From positions 1 through 29,472 of the forward strand of contig LKUH01000272.1 of the NCBI GenBank assembly GCA_001412425.1: a DNA stretch of 29,472 bases, given 5' to 3'. Origin of the DNA: Candidatus Cloacimonas sp. SDB. GTDB lineage: Bacteria > Cloacimonadota > Cloacimonadia > Cloacimonadales > TCS61. The notes under the pieces were generated by a model. It was not told the origin of the DNA. It searched no databases and saw only the letters and a program-made list of their open reading frames with translations. Both the position numbers and the translations under genes were made by a program. Each line of letters begins with the position of its first letter. The stretch's first letter is position 1. Shown in pieces: positions 8,589-17,249 of this stretch.

Positions 8589-9847
8589 TGCATTTAAGCG
8601 AAAGTATTAAGATCAGTCTGCTGAACATTTTTTCTCATAAATTCAGATCATTTCTAACCCTTCTGGGAATTATTATCGGTGTTTTTGCCGTAGTTACAAT
8701 GTTCTCGTCAGTTTACGGTATAAAAAAGCTTGTTAGTGACAGGATGGAAGGTCTGGGCTGGAACAATTCCATCATTATCTATCCTTCTTCCGGCAATGAA
8801 AATATTTCAACTTTAGGAAGGCGTTTTTATTATATTGCCCGAGAAAACAAACCATTAACTTTGAATGATTATCTGATGATAAAAAGAGAGGTCGATGCCA
8901 GGTATATTTACGGCATGATCGAAAGCTGGGAAAAACATTATCAGGGAGAAAAAGATAGCTGGGTCCGCTTGAAAGCTACCAATAAAGATTTTTTCTACTC
9001 CCAGACTTATCCTTTAAAATCAGGGCGCTATTTTAATACTTTTGAAATGACCAACGCTTTCAAGGTTTGTATCCTGGGTTACCATTTTGCTGACAACAAT
9101 TTTACTTCCGATCCTCTGGATCAGTTTGTAAAAATCGGTAATAACCGCTATAAAATCATTGGTGTGCTGGGCGATGATGTACTTAATACCAACGGAATGA
9201 ATTTCAATCCCTGGGGCAGGAGACAGGATCTGAGTTCTGTCTATATACCCCTGTCCACCGGTGCGGAATACCTTAAATCTTCCCAAGCCATTGACTATAT
9301 TTATCTGCAGGCGGAAGATGAAGAAAATTTTACCGGTATGAAAACTGAGACCAGGCAGAAATTGCTGGCTCAGCATAAAATGGCTCACGATTTTTCCTTC
9401 AACGATGTGGGAGCCATAATGCTGCAGATCACCCAGGAAATGGATAGCATGATGAAAAAATGGAATATTACTTTGTTTGCTATTGCTTCCATTTCTCTGA
9501 TTGTGGGAGGAATAGGTTTGTTCAGTACCTTACTAATTTCCATAAATGAAAGAATGATGGAAATTGGCATAAGAAAAAGTATCGGAGCTACTGATAAAGA
9601 TATCTTTCTGCTGTTCCTGCTGGAAGCTATAATTCTGTCATTATTCGCTGCGTTTATCGGAATTGCTATCTCTACCGCTCTTATAAAAGTCGTTGTGGTT
9701 GCACTTAATTTTGATTTTCCAGTACCGGTTCAGGGAATTATGTTAGGTCTGGGATTTTCCTTGTTAATTGGAATTATCTCGGGACTTTATCCGGCTGTTA
9801 AGGCTTCTAAAATTGATCCGATATCAGCAATATATTATTTTGAATAA
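8588..9847 (+). CDS. MacB/FtsX-type ABC transporter permease subunit
   Basis: Inner-membrane protein of 419 residues with the MacB layout: one membrane helix near residues 20-42 after an amphipathic N-terminus (SIKISLLNIFSHKFRSFLT), a large periplasmic core domain (about 45-290), then three helices near 293-317, 340-370 and 383-403. The cytoplasmic coupling segment ERMMEIGIRKSIGATDKDI (321-339) is the hallmark of MacB/LolCE permeases. Family members are mechanotransmitters that export lipoproteins, peptides or drugs from the periplasmic face, powered by a separate ATPase. No ATPase or membrane-fusion protein is in this window, so the partner must be encoded elsewhere or the protein acts differently. 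It overlaps topA by one base and precedes a lipoprotein gene by 11 bp. Substrate unknown. Confidence 0.88.
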   Translation: MHLSESIKISLLNIFSHKFRSFLTLLGIIIGVFAVVTMFSSVYGIKKLVSDRMEGLGWNNSIIIYPSSGNENISTLGRRFYYIARENKPLTLNDYLMIKREVDARYIYGMIESWEKHYQGEKDSWVRLKATNKDFFYSQTYPLKSGRYFNTFEMTNAFKVCILGYHFADNNFTSDPLDQFVKIGNNRYKIIGVLGDDVLNTNGMNFNPWGRRQDLSSVYIPLSTGAEYLKSSQAIDYIYLQAEDEENFTGMKTETRQKLLAQHKMAHDFSFNDVGAIMLQITQEMDSMMKKWNITLFAIASISLIVGGIGLFSTLLISINERMMEIGIRKSIGATDKDIFLLFLLEAIILSLFAAFIGIAISTALIKVVVVALNFDFPVPVQGIMLGLGFSLLIGIISGLYPAVKASKIDPISAIYYFE

Positions 9848-9858
9848 AAGGAGGTTGT

Positions 9859-10620
9859 ATGAAAAAGTTAAACTGGTTGTTAGTTTTTTTTCTGATCCTG
9901 TCTGCAATGTTTGTAGTAGGATGTTCTGATGACGATGACGATAATGGTAATGGTAACGGCCCAACTGATCCGCCTTTTGAACCCGAAGAAGCTGATTATT
10001 TCTTTTCCGTTATGGACATGGAAGATCGTGATGAATTCCTGATAGTTGTCTATGAATATGAAGGTGATCCCATCACAAATCTCAATTTATTGATCAATGG
10101 CTCAGCGGTTGAACTGGAAAACATGTATGACGTGTGGATGACAACTTACAGTTTTAATTATGCTCAGACCTATAATTTCAATCTTTCTATTAACCGTCAG
10201 GATTATGATTTTAATCTCAAAATACCTGCCAACCTGGATGTTGATTGGCCTGATGAATATAATCCGACAGAAGGTATGGTAGTTAACTGGACTCTCAATC
10301 CCAATGAGAACAGCATGATTCAGGAGTTTGCGGGTAGCAGCTGGATCTGGCATGAAGATACCTGGGAATATGAGATCATTGATGATAAATGGGTATTTCT
10401 TGAACCTTCGGTCAGATCATTTTCTGTACCTGCCAATTGGTTGAGTGTTCAGGAAGAGTACGATTTTGCTCTGCTGGAATACAATTTTCTGGAGGAGAAT
10501 GGCTTAATTGCTGCAGCAATGGAGATTTCGGGAGTTACCTATGGGGATGATGATGATAATCTTCGCCAGAATTTAATGTTTAAGTTCAATGAACATGTTT
10601 ATAGGACAATAACAAAATAA
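9859..10620 (+). CDS. putative surface-exposed lipoprotein with acidic SDDDDD tether
   Basis: A 253-residue secreted lipoprotein of unknown function. The N-terminus is a signal peptidase II signal: Lys2-Lys3, a hydrophobic core, and lipobox VVGC with lipidated Cys22. Immediately after Cys22 come Ser23, five aspartates (24-28) and an Asn-Gly linker (29-34). In Bacteroidetes, an acidic stretch next to the lipidated cysteine acts as an export signal placing lipoproteins on the cell surface; by analogy this one may be surface-exposed. The remainder is rich in aromatic and acidic residues with alternating patterns suggesting beta structure, but I recognise no domain. A strong AAAGGAGG Shine-Dalgarno precedes the ATG. 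It follows the MacB-type permease by 11 bp, hinting at a functional pair, and ends the plus-strand run just before a terminator. Confidence 0.8.
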   Translation: MKKLNWLLVFFLILSAMFVVGCSDDDDDNGNGNGPTDPPFEPEEADYFFSVMDMEDRDEFLIVVYEYEGDPITNLNLLINGSAVELENMYDVWMTTYSFNYAQTYNFNLSINRQDYDFNLKIPANLDVDWPDEYNPTEGMVVNWTLNPNENSMIQEFAGSSWIWHEDTWEYEIIDDKWVFLEPSVRSFSVPANWLSVQEEYDFALLEYNFLEENGLIAAAMEISGVTYGDDDDNLRQNLMFKFNEHVYRTITK

Positions 10621-10636
10621 TAGCAGTATGCTTAGG

Positions 10637-10668
10637 AAAGAGGATGTTTGAAACATCCTCTTTTTTTT
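10637..10668 (+). terminator. rho-independent terminator of the secA-lipoprotein run
   Basis: A perfect inverted repeat: AAAGAGGATGTTT (10637-10649) and its complement AAACATCCTCTTT (10651-10663) around a single G, in practice a 10-bp stem with a 7-base loop. The T-tract is 10661-10668. It lies 17 bp after the lipoprotein stop, between convergent genes, and the T-tract overlaps the stop codon of the opposing GGDEF gene. Confidence 0.92.
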
Positions 10669-12430
10669 ATACAATGCAGTTTTTACCCCGTCTTTTACCT
10701 TCATATAATGCTTCATCAGCTTTTTGAATTGTCTTTTTTATATCCGTGATCTCATCAAATACTGCAACTCCCAGTGTGATTGTGATATTTATATAAGAAC
10801 CCTTGTAGTAAAAAGCATTTTCATTAACTCTTTTTCGAATCTTTTCTGCCAGCAGACGCCCATTTTCCAGATCAGTCTCCGGAAGCAGCATAATAAACTC
10901 CTCGCCACCCCAGCGCCCCACCAGATCCTGTTTTCTTAAAAGGGAAATAAACAGATTTGATATAGAACTGAGCACAAAATCACCACATTCATGACCAAAT
11001 TTGTCGTTAACAGTCTTAAAACTGTCGATATCACACATTATTATAGCAAAAGGATTTTTGCTGCGCTCAAAACGGTATTTCTCATATTGGATCTTTTCCA
11101 GCATTCCTCTTCGGTTGGCTAAATTGGTCAGATGATCGGTCTGGGCTAACTCTCTTAACTGATTATTGATCTCTTCCTGTCTTTGTATATATCTGCTTTT
11201 AAGTTTTTTTCTGGTCACTATGAAGAGAAATGTGATAAATATTATAATGCCGATAGAAATGATATTCAATAACCAGTAAAGTTTGAGTCTCTGATGTAAA
11301 TAGTTTATCTCCTGATCCTTTTTGTGAAGTTCGAACTGCTCATGGATCTCAGTGATATCAATCCGATTATTCTCAAATAAAATTTCACGCTGTTTTAAAT
11401 AAAGTTTGTGATTTTCAAGTGCTTTCTGATAATTTTTTAATTCAGTATCAAGTTCGGAAAGTAATTTGTAAGCAGCCATCATCAGGTCTCCGGCTTCAAT
11501 CTGGGTCGATAACCTTAATCCCATCTGCAGGTTATTCCGGCTTTCAGTATACTTTCTCATCGCCAGATATATTTCACCTAAATTGATATAACTGTTTGCA
11601 ATCCCATACTTTTCTCCAATTTCAAGAGTAAGATTCAATGACCAGTTGAGATATTCCAATGCTTTATCGTAAAGATCTATATTGTAATAAGTTAAACCTA
11701 TATTATTGGAAGTGGTTGCTATGCCTGTTTTATCTTCCAGCTGGACTTCATAATCAAGCGAATTCAAGTAATAATCCAAGGCAATATCATACTTGCCCTT
11801 TTCATCATAAACGGAACCGATATTATTAAGAATATCCGCTATACCACGCCTGTCTGCAAGTTCTTCATAGATAATTAGTGACCTCTGATAAAATTCCAGA
11901 GATTTGTCAAAATCACTCATTTCGAAATAGATATTTCCCATATTACATAGCGACTGGGCTATACCAATAGCATTCTCACTCTCTTCTTCTATTGCTAAAG
12001 ATCTTAAGATGTAATTCAGAGCAATTTCATAATTACCCAGCTTCTTATAAACCAGACCAATATTGTTCAGCGATCTTGCCAGTGCCAATTTATCATTGAG
12101 GGCAGTATTGATCTTTAAGGCTTCTTCCTGCTTCTCTATGGCATTGCGGTAATTTCCCAGATAATAATGCCCTGTTGCAATGTTGTTCAATGCTTCACTT
12201 TTCAGACTGTTATAATTCGAATCCGATGCCAGTTTATATGCCTTAACACCGTATTCAATACTTTTTTGGGGATTGATATATCTATGTTTTTCAGCTAATT
12301 GATTTAAAATGATCACTTTTTTTTCCCCGGAAGCACTTTCCAGCAGGGTTTCAAGGCTGTCAATTGCAGTGGTTGAAGCTACCAGGAAAATATTGCAGCT
12401 GATAATTATAAAAATTAGAAATTTTTTCAT
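10667..12430 (-). CDS. membrane-anchored TPR-GGDEF diguanylate cyclase
   Basis: Predicted c-di-GMP synthase with a periplasmic sensor. An N-terminal signal/anchor (residues 1-20) is followed by a tetratricopeptide array with an exact 40-residue period from about residue 75 to 310; each unit contains a variant of LNNIGxxYxxxGxYxxAL. A membrane helix spans about 384-405 and a short coiled segment leads to the GGDEF domain (about 431-587). The active site is GGEEF at 508-512, metal-binding Asp467 lies in CDIDSFKTVND, and the inhibitory RxxD site is intact (Arg499-Asp502). The enzyme therefore looks active and product-inhibited. TPRs probably bind a periplasmic ligand or protein. The start overlaps the aminotransferase stop (ATGA) with a strong AGGAGAAGG upstream. 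It is the last gene of the uvrA-dapD run. Confidence 0.93.
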   Translation of the reverse strand: MKKFLIFIIISCNIFLVASTTAIDSLETLLESASGEKKVIILNQLAEKHRYINPQKSIEYGVKAYKLASDSNYNSLKSEALNNIATGHYYLGNYRNAIEKQEEALKINTALNDKLALARSLNNIGLVYKKLGNYEIALNYILRSLAIEEESENAIGIAQSLCNMGNIYFEMSDFDKSLEFYQRSLIIYEELADRRGIADILNNIGSVYDEKGKYDIALDYYLNSLDYEVQLEDKTGIATTSNNIGLTYYNIDLYDKALEYLNWSLNLTLEIGEKYGIANSYINLGEIYLAMRKYTESRNNLQMGLRLSTQIEAGDLMMAAYKLLSELDTELKNYQKALENHKLYLKQREILFENNRIDITEIHEQFELHKKDQEINYLHQRLKLYWLLNIISIGIIIFITFLFIVTRKKLKSRYIQRQEEINNQLRELAQTDHLTNLANRRGMLEKIQYEKYRFERSKNPFAIIMCDIDSFKTVNDKFGHECGDFVLSSISNLFISLLRKQDLVGRWGGEEFIMLLPETDLENGRLLAEKIRKRVNENAFYYKGSYINITITLGVAVFDEITDIKKTIQKADEALYEGKRRGKNCIV

Positions 12431-13587
12431 TCACCTTCTCCTGAAATTTTCTGATTCAGTTTATGCAAAATCTTTATAACAGGGACTATTCGGTCTAATG
12501 CCCTTTCCAGAATGTGTCTTTCCAATCCGTAACTCAATCTGATCCAGCCTTTTCCGTTGCTGCCGAATATAATTCCCGGTAGAGTGATTATGCCGGCTTT
12601 GGAGAGAGCTTCAACATACCGATCCTCTTCTTTCCCGATTTTAAAAAATAGATAGGGAGATGCAGCGGGATTTAATAATTCCAGCTCGGGTAGTTCTTGC
12701 TTAAATCTCATTTCAAGATATTTGTAGTTTTCACATAAGGCAGTTCTGATTATCTCCTTTTCTTTCATGCCTTCTGCTGAAAGGGCAAAAATTGCTGTTT
12801 TTTGTGAAAGATAGGATGCACAGGTACAAACATACTGGTGCAGAGTAATAAGGGGTGCTATAAGCTTTGCAGCGCCAATTGCCCAGCCGATTCTCCAGCC
12901 CGTCATGCAGTGAGACTTGGAGAGCCCGGAAACGACTATTACATTTTGCTGTTTTGCTAAAAAAGTATCAGGTCTTTCAATATGATAAAGTTCCCGATAG
13001 ATCTCATCTACCAGCAGGATGATATCACTTTTTCTGGCAATTTCCAGGAATAGATCAAATTCCTGCTGATTTAATGATGTTCCCAGCGGGTTGGAAGGAT
13101 TTGAGAAGACGATCATTTTTGTTCTGGAATTAACTTTAACTCTCAGATCATCCAGATCTACTCGAAATCCGTTTTCGGGGTTTAAATCAAATTTGATCGC
13201 AGATCCTCCCGCAATATTTATGATGGATTCATAAGCAACAAAACCCGGGTTAGGGATCAGAACCTCATCGCCTGCTTCCACATAACTCAAAATTGATATG
13301 AATAGAGCTTCTTCAGCACCGACCGTTACGCAGACATCCTGTTCGCTTTCAACTTCATAATATTGTTTGATCTTATAAATCAGTTCCCGATCTCCGGCAT
13401 TGGAAGTGTAAGAAATATATCCTGTTTTAAGTATTTTCTGGGCATAATTTCTAATTTTGTCGGGCGTAGGTATCTGAATCTCACCGAGTCCCAGATTTAT
13501 GGCATCCTCAGGCTTGGCATCAAAAATTTTTCTGATAGCAGATTTCGAAATTGAATTTAATCTTCCGGCAGTCCGTATTTCCTTCAT
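12427..13587 (-). CDS. class I/II PLP-dependent aminotransferase, possibly DapC-like
   Basis: A fold-type I pyridoxal-phosphate aminotransferase of 386 residues, in the aspartate/aromatic/DapC-like group. Schiff-base Lys224 is in VSGLSKSHCMTGWRIGW, Asp194 (LLVDEIY) should pair with the pyridine nitrogen, the FSNPSNPLGT segment (161-170) supplies the cofactor-binding Asn, and a C-terminal IRLSYG provides the carboxylate-binding Arg. Substrate cannot be read from the sequence. However, the gene overlaps dapD by four bases (ATGA), and the next step after tetrahydrodipicolinate succinylation is transamination by N-succinyl-diaminopimelate aminotransferase. The inferred role is DapC in lysine/peptidoglycan precursor synthesis; a general aspartate aminotransferase is the alternative. 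The Shine-Dalgarno is weak, consistent with translation coupled to dapD. dapE, dapA and dapB are not in the window. Confidence 0.85.
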   Translation of the reverse strand: MKEIRTAGRLNSISKSAIRKIFDAKPEDAINLGLGEIQIPTPDKIRNYAQKILKTGYISYTSNAGDRELIYKIKQYYEVESEQDVCVTVGAEEALFISILSYVEAGDEVLIPNPGFVAYESIINIAGGSAIKFDLNPENGFRVDLDDLRVKVNSRTKMIVFSNPSNPLGTSLNQQEFDLFLEIARKSDIILLVDEIYRELYHIERPDTFLAKQQNVIVVSGLSKSHCMTGWRIGWAIGAAKLIAPLITLHQYVCTCASYLSQKTAIFALSAEGMKEKEIIRTALCENYKYLEMRFKQELPELELLNPAASPYLFFKIGKEEDRYVEALSKAGIITLPGIIFGSNGKGWIRLSYGLERHILERALDRIVPVIKILHKLNQKISGEGE

Positions 13588-14396
13588 CTTACCAGATCTT
13601 CAAATGTAAGGGAAGCATCACTTTTCTTATCCCTGTACTTAATTATGATAGGGCAGTAGATCGAAAAATCGATATCATTCTTCAAAGGCCTGGTTCCGGA
13701 CACAATTACCGAATTTTCAGGAATTATCAGGGGTTTATCAGGATCTTTTCTGAGAAATTTCTTGTTTACGGAATCATAGACAGGGATGCCGGCTGTTAAG
13801 ATAACTCCTGCTGCTAAAACCGCTCCGGAACGAATTATAACTCCTTCATAAATACCGCAGTTACCTCCTATGAAAACATTATCCTCAATTATAACAGGAT
13901 TAGCTCCAATTGGTTCAATAACTCCCCCTATCTGAGCAGCAGCACTTATGTGAACATTCTTTCCCACCTGAGCGCAGCTCCCTACCAGAGCATGGGAATC
14001 TATCATTGTCCCTTCATCTACATAAGCTCCAACATTTATGTACATTGGCGGCATGGTGATAACGGTTGGTGCAACATATGCTCCCTCTCTGATAGAAGAT
14101 CCTCCTGCCACTATTCGCACTCTGTTCTGCAAAGTGAATTTGCGTTCCGGATAAGTGTCTTTATCAAAATAACTCTTGTGTTCACTTAAAGGCATTTCAA
14201 TCAGTTTTCCCATCTTGAAACCGATCAGGATGCCCTGCTTGACCCACAGGTTAACTTTCCATTCTAAGCCTGATTTTTCAGCAGCTCTTATACTTCCATT
14301 ATTCAAGCCTGCTTTGAATTCTTCAAAAATTGCCCTGTCGGCTTCTGTAAAAATAGCTTTATCCCATAATTTAAGAATTTTCTCTTTAAGTTTCAT
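13584..14396 (-). CDS. dapD: 2,3,4,5-tetrahydropyridine-2,6-dicarboxylate N-succinyltransferase
   Basis: Transfers succinyl from succinyl-CoA to tetrahydrodipicolinate in the succinylase branch of diaminopimelate/lysine synthesis; the E. coli enzyme is a trimer. At 270 residues it matches E. coli DapD (274). An N-terminal helical domain of about 90 residues precedes a left-handed parallel beta-helix of hexapeptide repeats. The stretch YINVGAYVDEGTMID, then VGSCAQVGKNVHIS and GGVIEP...ANPVIIEDN, follows E. coli DapD closely and differs from the acetyltransferase DapH. The C-terminus (VIVSGTRP, then IYCPIIIKY) is also DapD-like. The start has AAAGGAAG upstream. It overlaps uvrA by 11 bp and the aminotransferase by 4 bp, so all three are probably translated from one message. 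Confidence 0.95.
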   Translation of the reverse strand: MKLKEKILKLWDKAIFTEADRAIFEEFKAGLNNGSIRAAEKSGLEWKVNLWVKQGILIGFKMGKLIEMPLSEHKSYFDKDTYPERKFTLQNRVRIVAGGSSIREGAYVAPTVITMPPMYINVGAYVDEGTMIDSHALVGSCAQVGKNVHISAAAQIGGVIEPIGANPVIIEDNVFIGGNCGIYEGVIIRSGAVLAAGVILTAGIPVYDSVNKKFLRKDPDKPLIIPENSVIVSGTRPLKNDIDFSIYCPIIIKYRDKKSDASLTFEDLVR

Positions 14397-17232
14397 TGGT
14401 AGCTTCCTTTTTTAGATGAGCTGCTAAAAATTGACCCGTATAAGATTTCCTGTTTCTTGCCACTTCTTCCGGTGAACCCGTAGCAATAACTTTACCGCCT
14501 TCATCTCCACCTTCCGGACCCAGATCAATTATATGATCAGCACATTTAATAACATCCAGATTGTGTTCAATAACTATAACCGTGTTGCCCATACTTACTA
14601 ATTTCTGCAGAACGAACAGTAATTTCTTAATATCGTCAAAATGAAGACCTGTTGTGGGTTCATCTAATATGTAAACGGTTTTTCCGGTACTGGTTTTACT
14701 TAATTCCCGTGATAATTTGATCCTCTGTGCTTCACCACCAGACAGGGTTGTAGAAGGTTGTCCCAGTTTGATATATTCCAGCCCGACCTCAATCAGAGTA
14801 TCAAGCTTTTTCTTTATTTTGGGAATGTTATCAAAAATATCCCTGGCTTCCTGAACATCAAGGTTTAGTACATCAGAAATATTGTAACCTTTATATTTTA
14901 CCGCCAATGTCTCCCGGTTATATCTATTACCTTTACAAACTTCGCAGGTGACAAATACATCAGGCAGAAAATGCATCTCTATCTGCTTAACACCTGCTCC
15001 CTGACAAGCTTCACAGCGTCCACCTTTCACATTGAATGAAAATCTGCCTGGTTTATATCCCCTCAGTTTGGAAGCGGGAAGCTGAGCAAAAAGATTTCTG
15101 ATTATATCAAAAAGTTTGATATAGGTTGCCGGATTAGAACGCGGAGTTCTGCCAATAGGCTGCTGATCTATGTTGATAACTTTATCGAATTCATCCAGAC
15201 CTGAAATGCTGTTGTATTTTCCCTCTCTTAAACTTGATCTGTTCAACCTGTTAGATAAAGCCGGATATAAGATCTGATTTATCAAAGAGCTTTTTCCGGA
15301 ACCGGAAACTCCCGTAATGCAGGTGAATAAGCCGGAAGGAATCTGCACATCGATCTTTTTTAGATTGTTCTGCTCAGCACCGGATATCTTTAAATAATTA
15401 TTATCAGCTCTAATTCTCTTTGCCGGAATCTCAATACTGAACTTGCCAGATAAATATTTACCAGTTAAAGAATCAGGAGCTTTCAAAATATCCTTTAACT
15501 TACCCTGAAATACTATTTCACCTCCGTAAACTCCGGCTGCCGGTCCAAAATCTAAAATCTGATCTGCTGTACGGATCATTTCCTCATCATGCTCAACTAC
15601 TATTACGGAATTACCGATGTCTCTGAGATGAAGCAGCATGTTGATCAGTTTTCTATTATCTCTCTGATGCAAACCAATACTCGGTTCATCCAGAATGTAC
15701 ATAACCCCGACGAGACTGCTTCCTATCTGGCTTGCCAGTCTTATCCTCTGGGATTCACCGCCTGATAGGGAAGGAGTCTTTCGGTTCAAAGTTAAATAAT
15801 GCAGACCGACATTGATCAGAAAAGATAATCTGTTTTTAATCTCTTTCAGCACTTCCTCTGCTATGATCGCGTCGTTGCCGGTCAGTTTTAAATCATTGAA
15901 AAATTGCAGTGCTTGAGAAATTGATAAAGAAGTTATGTCATCTATGTTAGTATCATTTATTTTTACGGCCAGACTTTCTTTTCGCAATTTTTTCCCCTGG
16001 CATTCAGGGCAGGGATTGTTACTGATAAATTGCAGGTAATATCGCTTCATGTACTCCGAAGTAGTTTCATTCAATCTGCGCTTTAAGGTGGGAATAAGCC
16101 CTTCAAAAGGAGTGGAAAATTGACCTGAACCATGGGCAGACTTCCAGGTTAGATTGAACCTCTTGCCTTTAGATCCGTAGAGAATAATATTTTTAACATA
16201 ATCAGGAAGGTCTTTCCAGGGCGTAGTTAGATCAAACATGAATTCCCGGGATAAAGATTTCAAAATTCTCAGCTGCCAGCTTGTTCTTTTTCTCTGTAAA
16301 TCTCCCCAGGGAATTATGGCACCTTCCATTATCGAGAGATTTTTATCCGGGATCAGAAGCTCACTGTCAAATTCGAACTGAGTGCCTAAACCATTACAGG
16401 TCAGACACATACCAATAGGACTGTTGAAAGAAAAATGTTGAGGGGTTAGTTCCGGATAACCTATGTTGCATTTACCACAGGAATTTGCTTCGGAAAGGTT
16501 TTCTTCGCGTTTGTCGTCCAGATAATCTATTTTCAGAAACCCTTCAGTCAGCTTAAGAGCTGTTTCTACCGAATCAATCAGCCTGCTTTTTACCGCAGGT
16601 TTTAAAACAAGTCTGTCCACAACGATATCTATAGTGTGTTTACTTTTTTTATCCAGATTGATTTCTTCGGAAAGATCATGCATTTTGCCATTGATCTTTA
16701 CCCTGACAAAGCCTTCCTTCCTTGCTTCTGCTAATTCTTCTTTATGTTCTCCCTTGCGGTTCTGTACAATGGGAGCAAGTATTTGAATTCGAGTGTTTTC
16801 AGGATTCTTCATGATATGCTCTACCAGCTGGTCCACAGTCTGAGAGCCGACCAGTTCACCACAATTATAACAGTACTGCTTACCGATCCGGGAAAACAGG
16901 ATTCTCAAATAGTCATATATTTCCGTGACAGTTCCTACTGTAGAACGGGGGTTTTTACTGGTTGCTTTCTGCTCAATAGAAATAGCCGGAGATAAACCGT
17001 CAATGTAATCGATTTTAGGCTTTTCCATTTGACCCAGAAATTGTCTGGCATAAGCAGATAAGGATTCAACATATCGCCTTTGCCCCTCAGCATATAAAGT
17101 ATCGAAAGCCAGAGATGATTTACCTGAACCGGAAACTCCGGTTATAACGATAAGTTCATTACGGGGAATTTTAACATCAATGTTCTTTAAATTATGTTCC
17201 TGAGCACCCTTGATAAATATTTCAGTTTTCAT
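14386..17232 (-). CDS. uvrA: excinuclease ABC subunit A
   Basis: Damage-recognition ATPase of nucleotide excision repair; dimerises and loads UvrB. Two ABC modules are present: Walker A GVSGSGKSS at residues 32-40 and again at 641-649, and signatures LSGGESQRIRLASQIG and LSGGEAQRIKLSREL. Zinc-binding pairs are seen at Cys252/Cys255 with Cys276/Cys279, and in the second module CEAC...CEVC around the FLPDVFVTC segment, which contacts DNA. An extra CYNC pair is near residue 121. Length 948 is normal (E. coli 940). It starts 17 bp after the DUF2723 gene with no recognisable Shine-Dalgarno, so expression probably depends on the upstream message. The start ATG is supported by the conserved N-terminus (IFIKGAQEHNLKNIDV). 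Confidence 0.98.
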   Translation of the reverse strand: MKTEIFIKGAQEHNLKNIDVKIPRNELIVITGVSGSGKSSLAFDTLYAEGQRRYVESLSAYARQFLGQMEKPKIDYIDGLSPAISIEQKATSKNPRSTVGTVTEIYDYLRILFSRIGKQYCYNCGELVGSQTVDQLVEHIMKNPENTRIQILAPIVQNRKGEHKEELAEARKEGFVRVKINGKMHDLSEEINLDKKSKHTIDIVVDRLVLKPAVKSRLIDSVETALKLTEGFLKIDYLDDKREENLSEANSCGKCNIGYPELTPQHFSFNSPIGMCLTCNGLGTQFEFDSELLIPDKNLSIMEGAIIPWGDLQRKRTSWQLRILKSLSREFMFDLTTPWKDLPDYVKNIILYGSKGKRFNLTWKSAHGSGQFSTPFEGLIPTLKRRLNETTSEYMKRYYLQFISNNPCPECQGKKLRKESLAVKINDTNIDDITSLSISQALQFFNDLKLTGNDAIIAEEVLKEIKNRLSFLINVGLHYLTLNRKTPSLSGGESQRIRLASQIGSSLVGVMYILDEPSIGLHQRDNRKLINMLLHLRDIGNSVIVVEHDEEMIRTADQILDFGPAAGVYGGEIVFQGKLKDILKAPDSLTGKYLSGKFSIEIPAKRIRADNNYLKISGAEQNNLKKIDVQIPSGLFTCITGVSGSGKSSLINQILYPALSNRLNRSSLREGKYNSISGLDEFDKVINIDQQPIGRTPRSNPATYIKLFDIIRNLFAQLPASKLRGYKPGRFSFNVKGGRCEACQGAGVKQIEMHFLPDVFVTCEVCKGNRYNRETLAVKYKGYNISDVLNLDVQEARDIFDNIPKIKKKLDTLIEVGLEYIKLGQPSTTLSGGEAQRIKLSRELSKTSTGKTVYILDEPTTGLHFDDIKKLLFVLQKLVSMGNTVIVIEHNLDVIKCADHIIDLGPEGGDEGGKVIATGSPEEVARNRKSYTGQFLAAHLKKEATNET

Positions 17233-17249
17233 TAAATGACAAGCTATTG

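Noticed and set aside
11610..12210. Highly regular 120-base periodicity, considered as a DNA repeat array
   Set aside because: It is the 40-residue TPR period of the GGDEF protein; the DNA copies are diverged and in frame.
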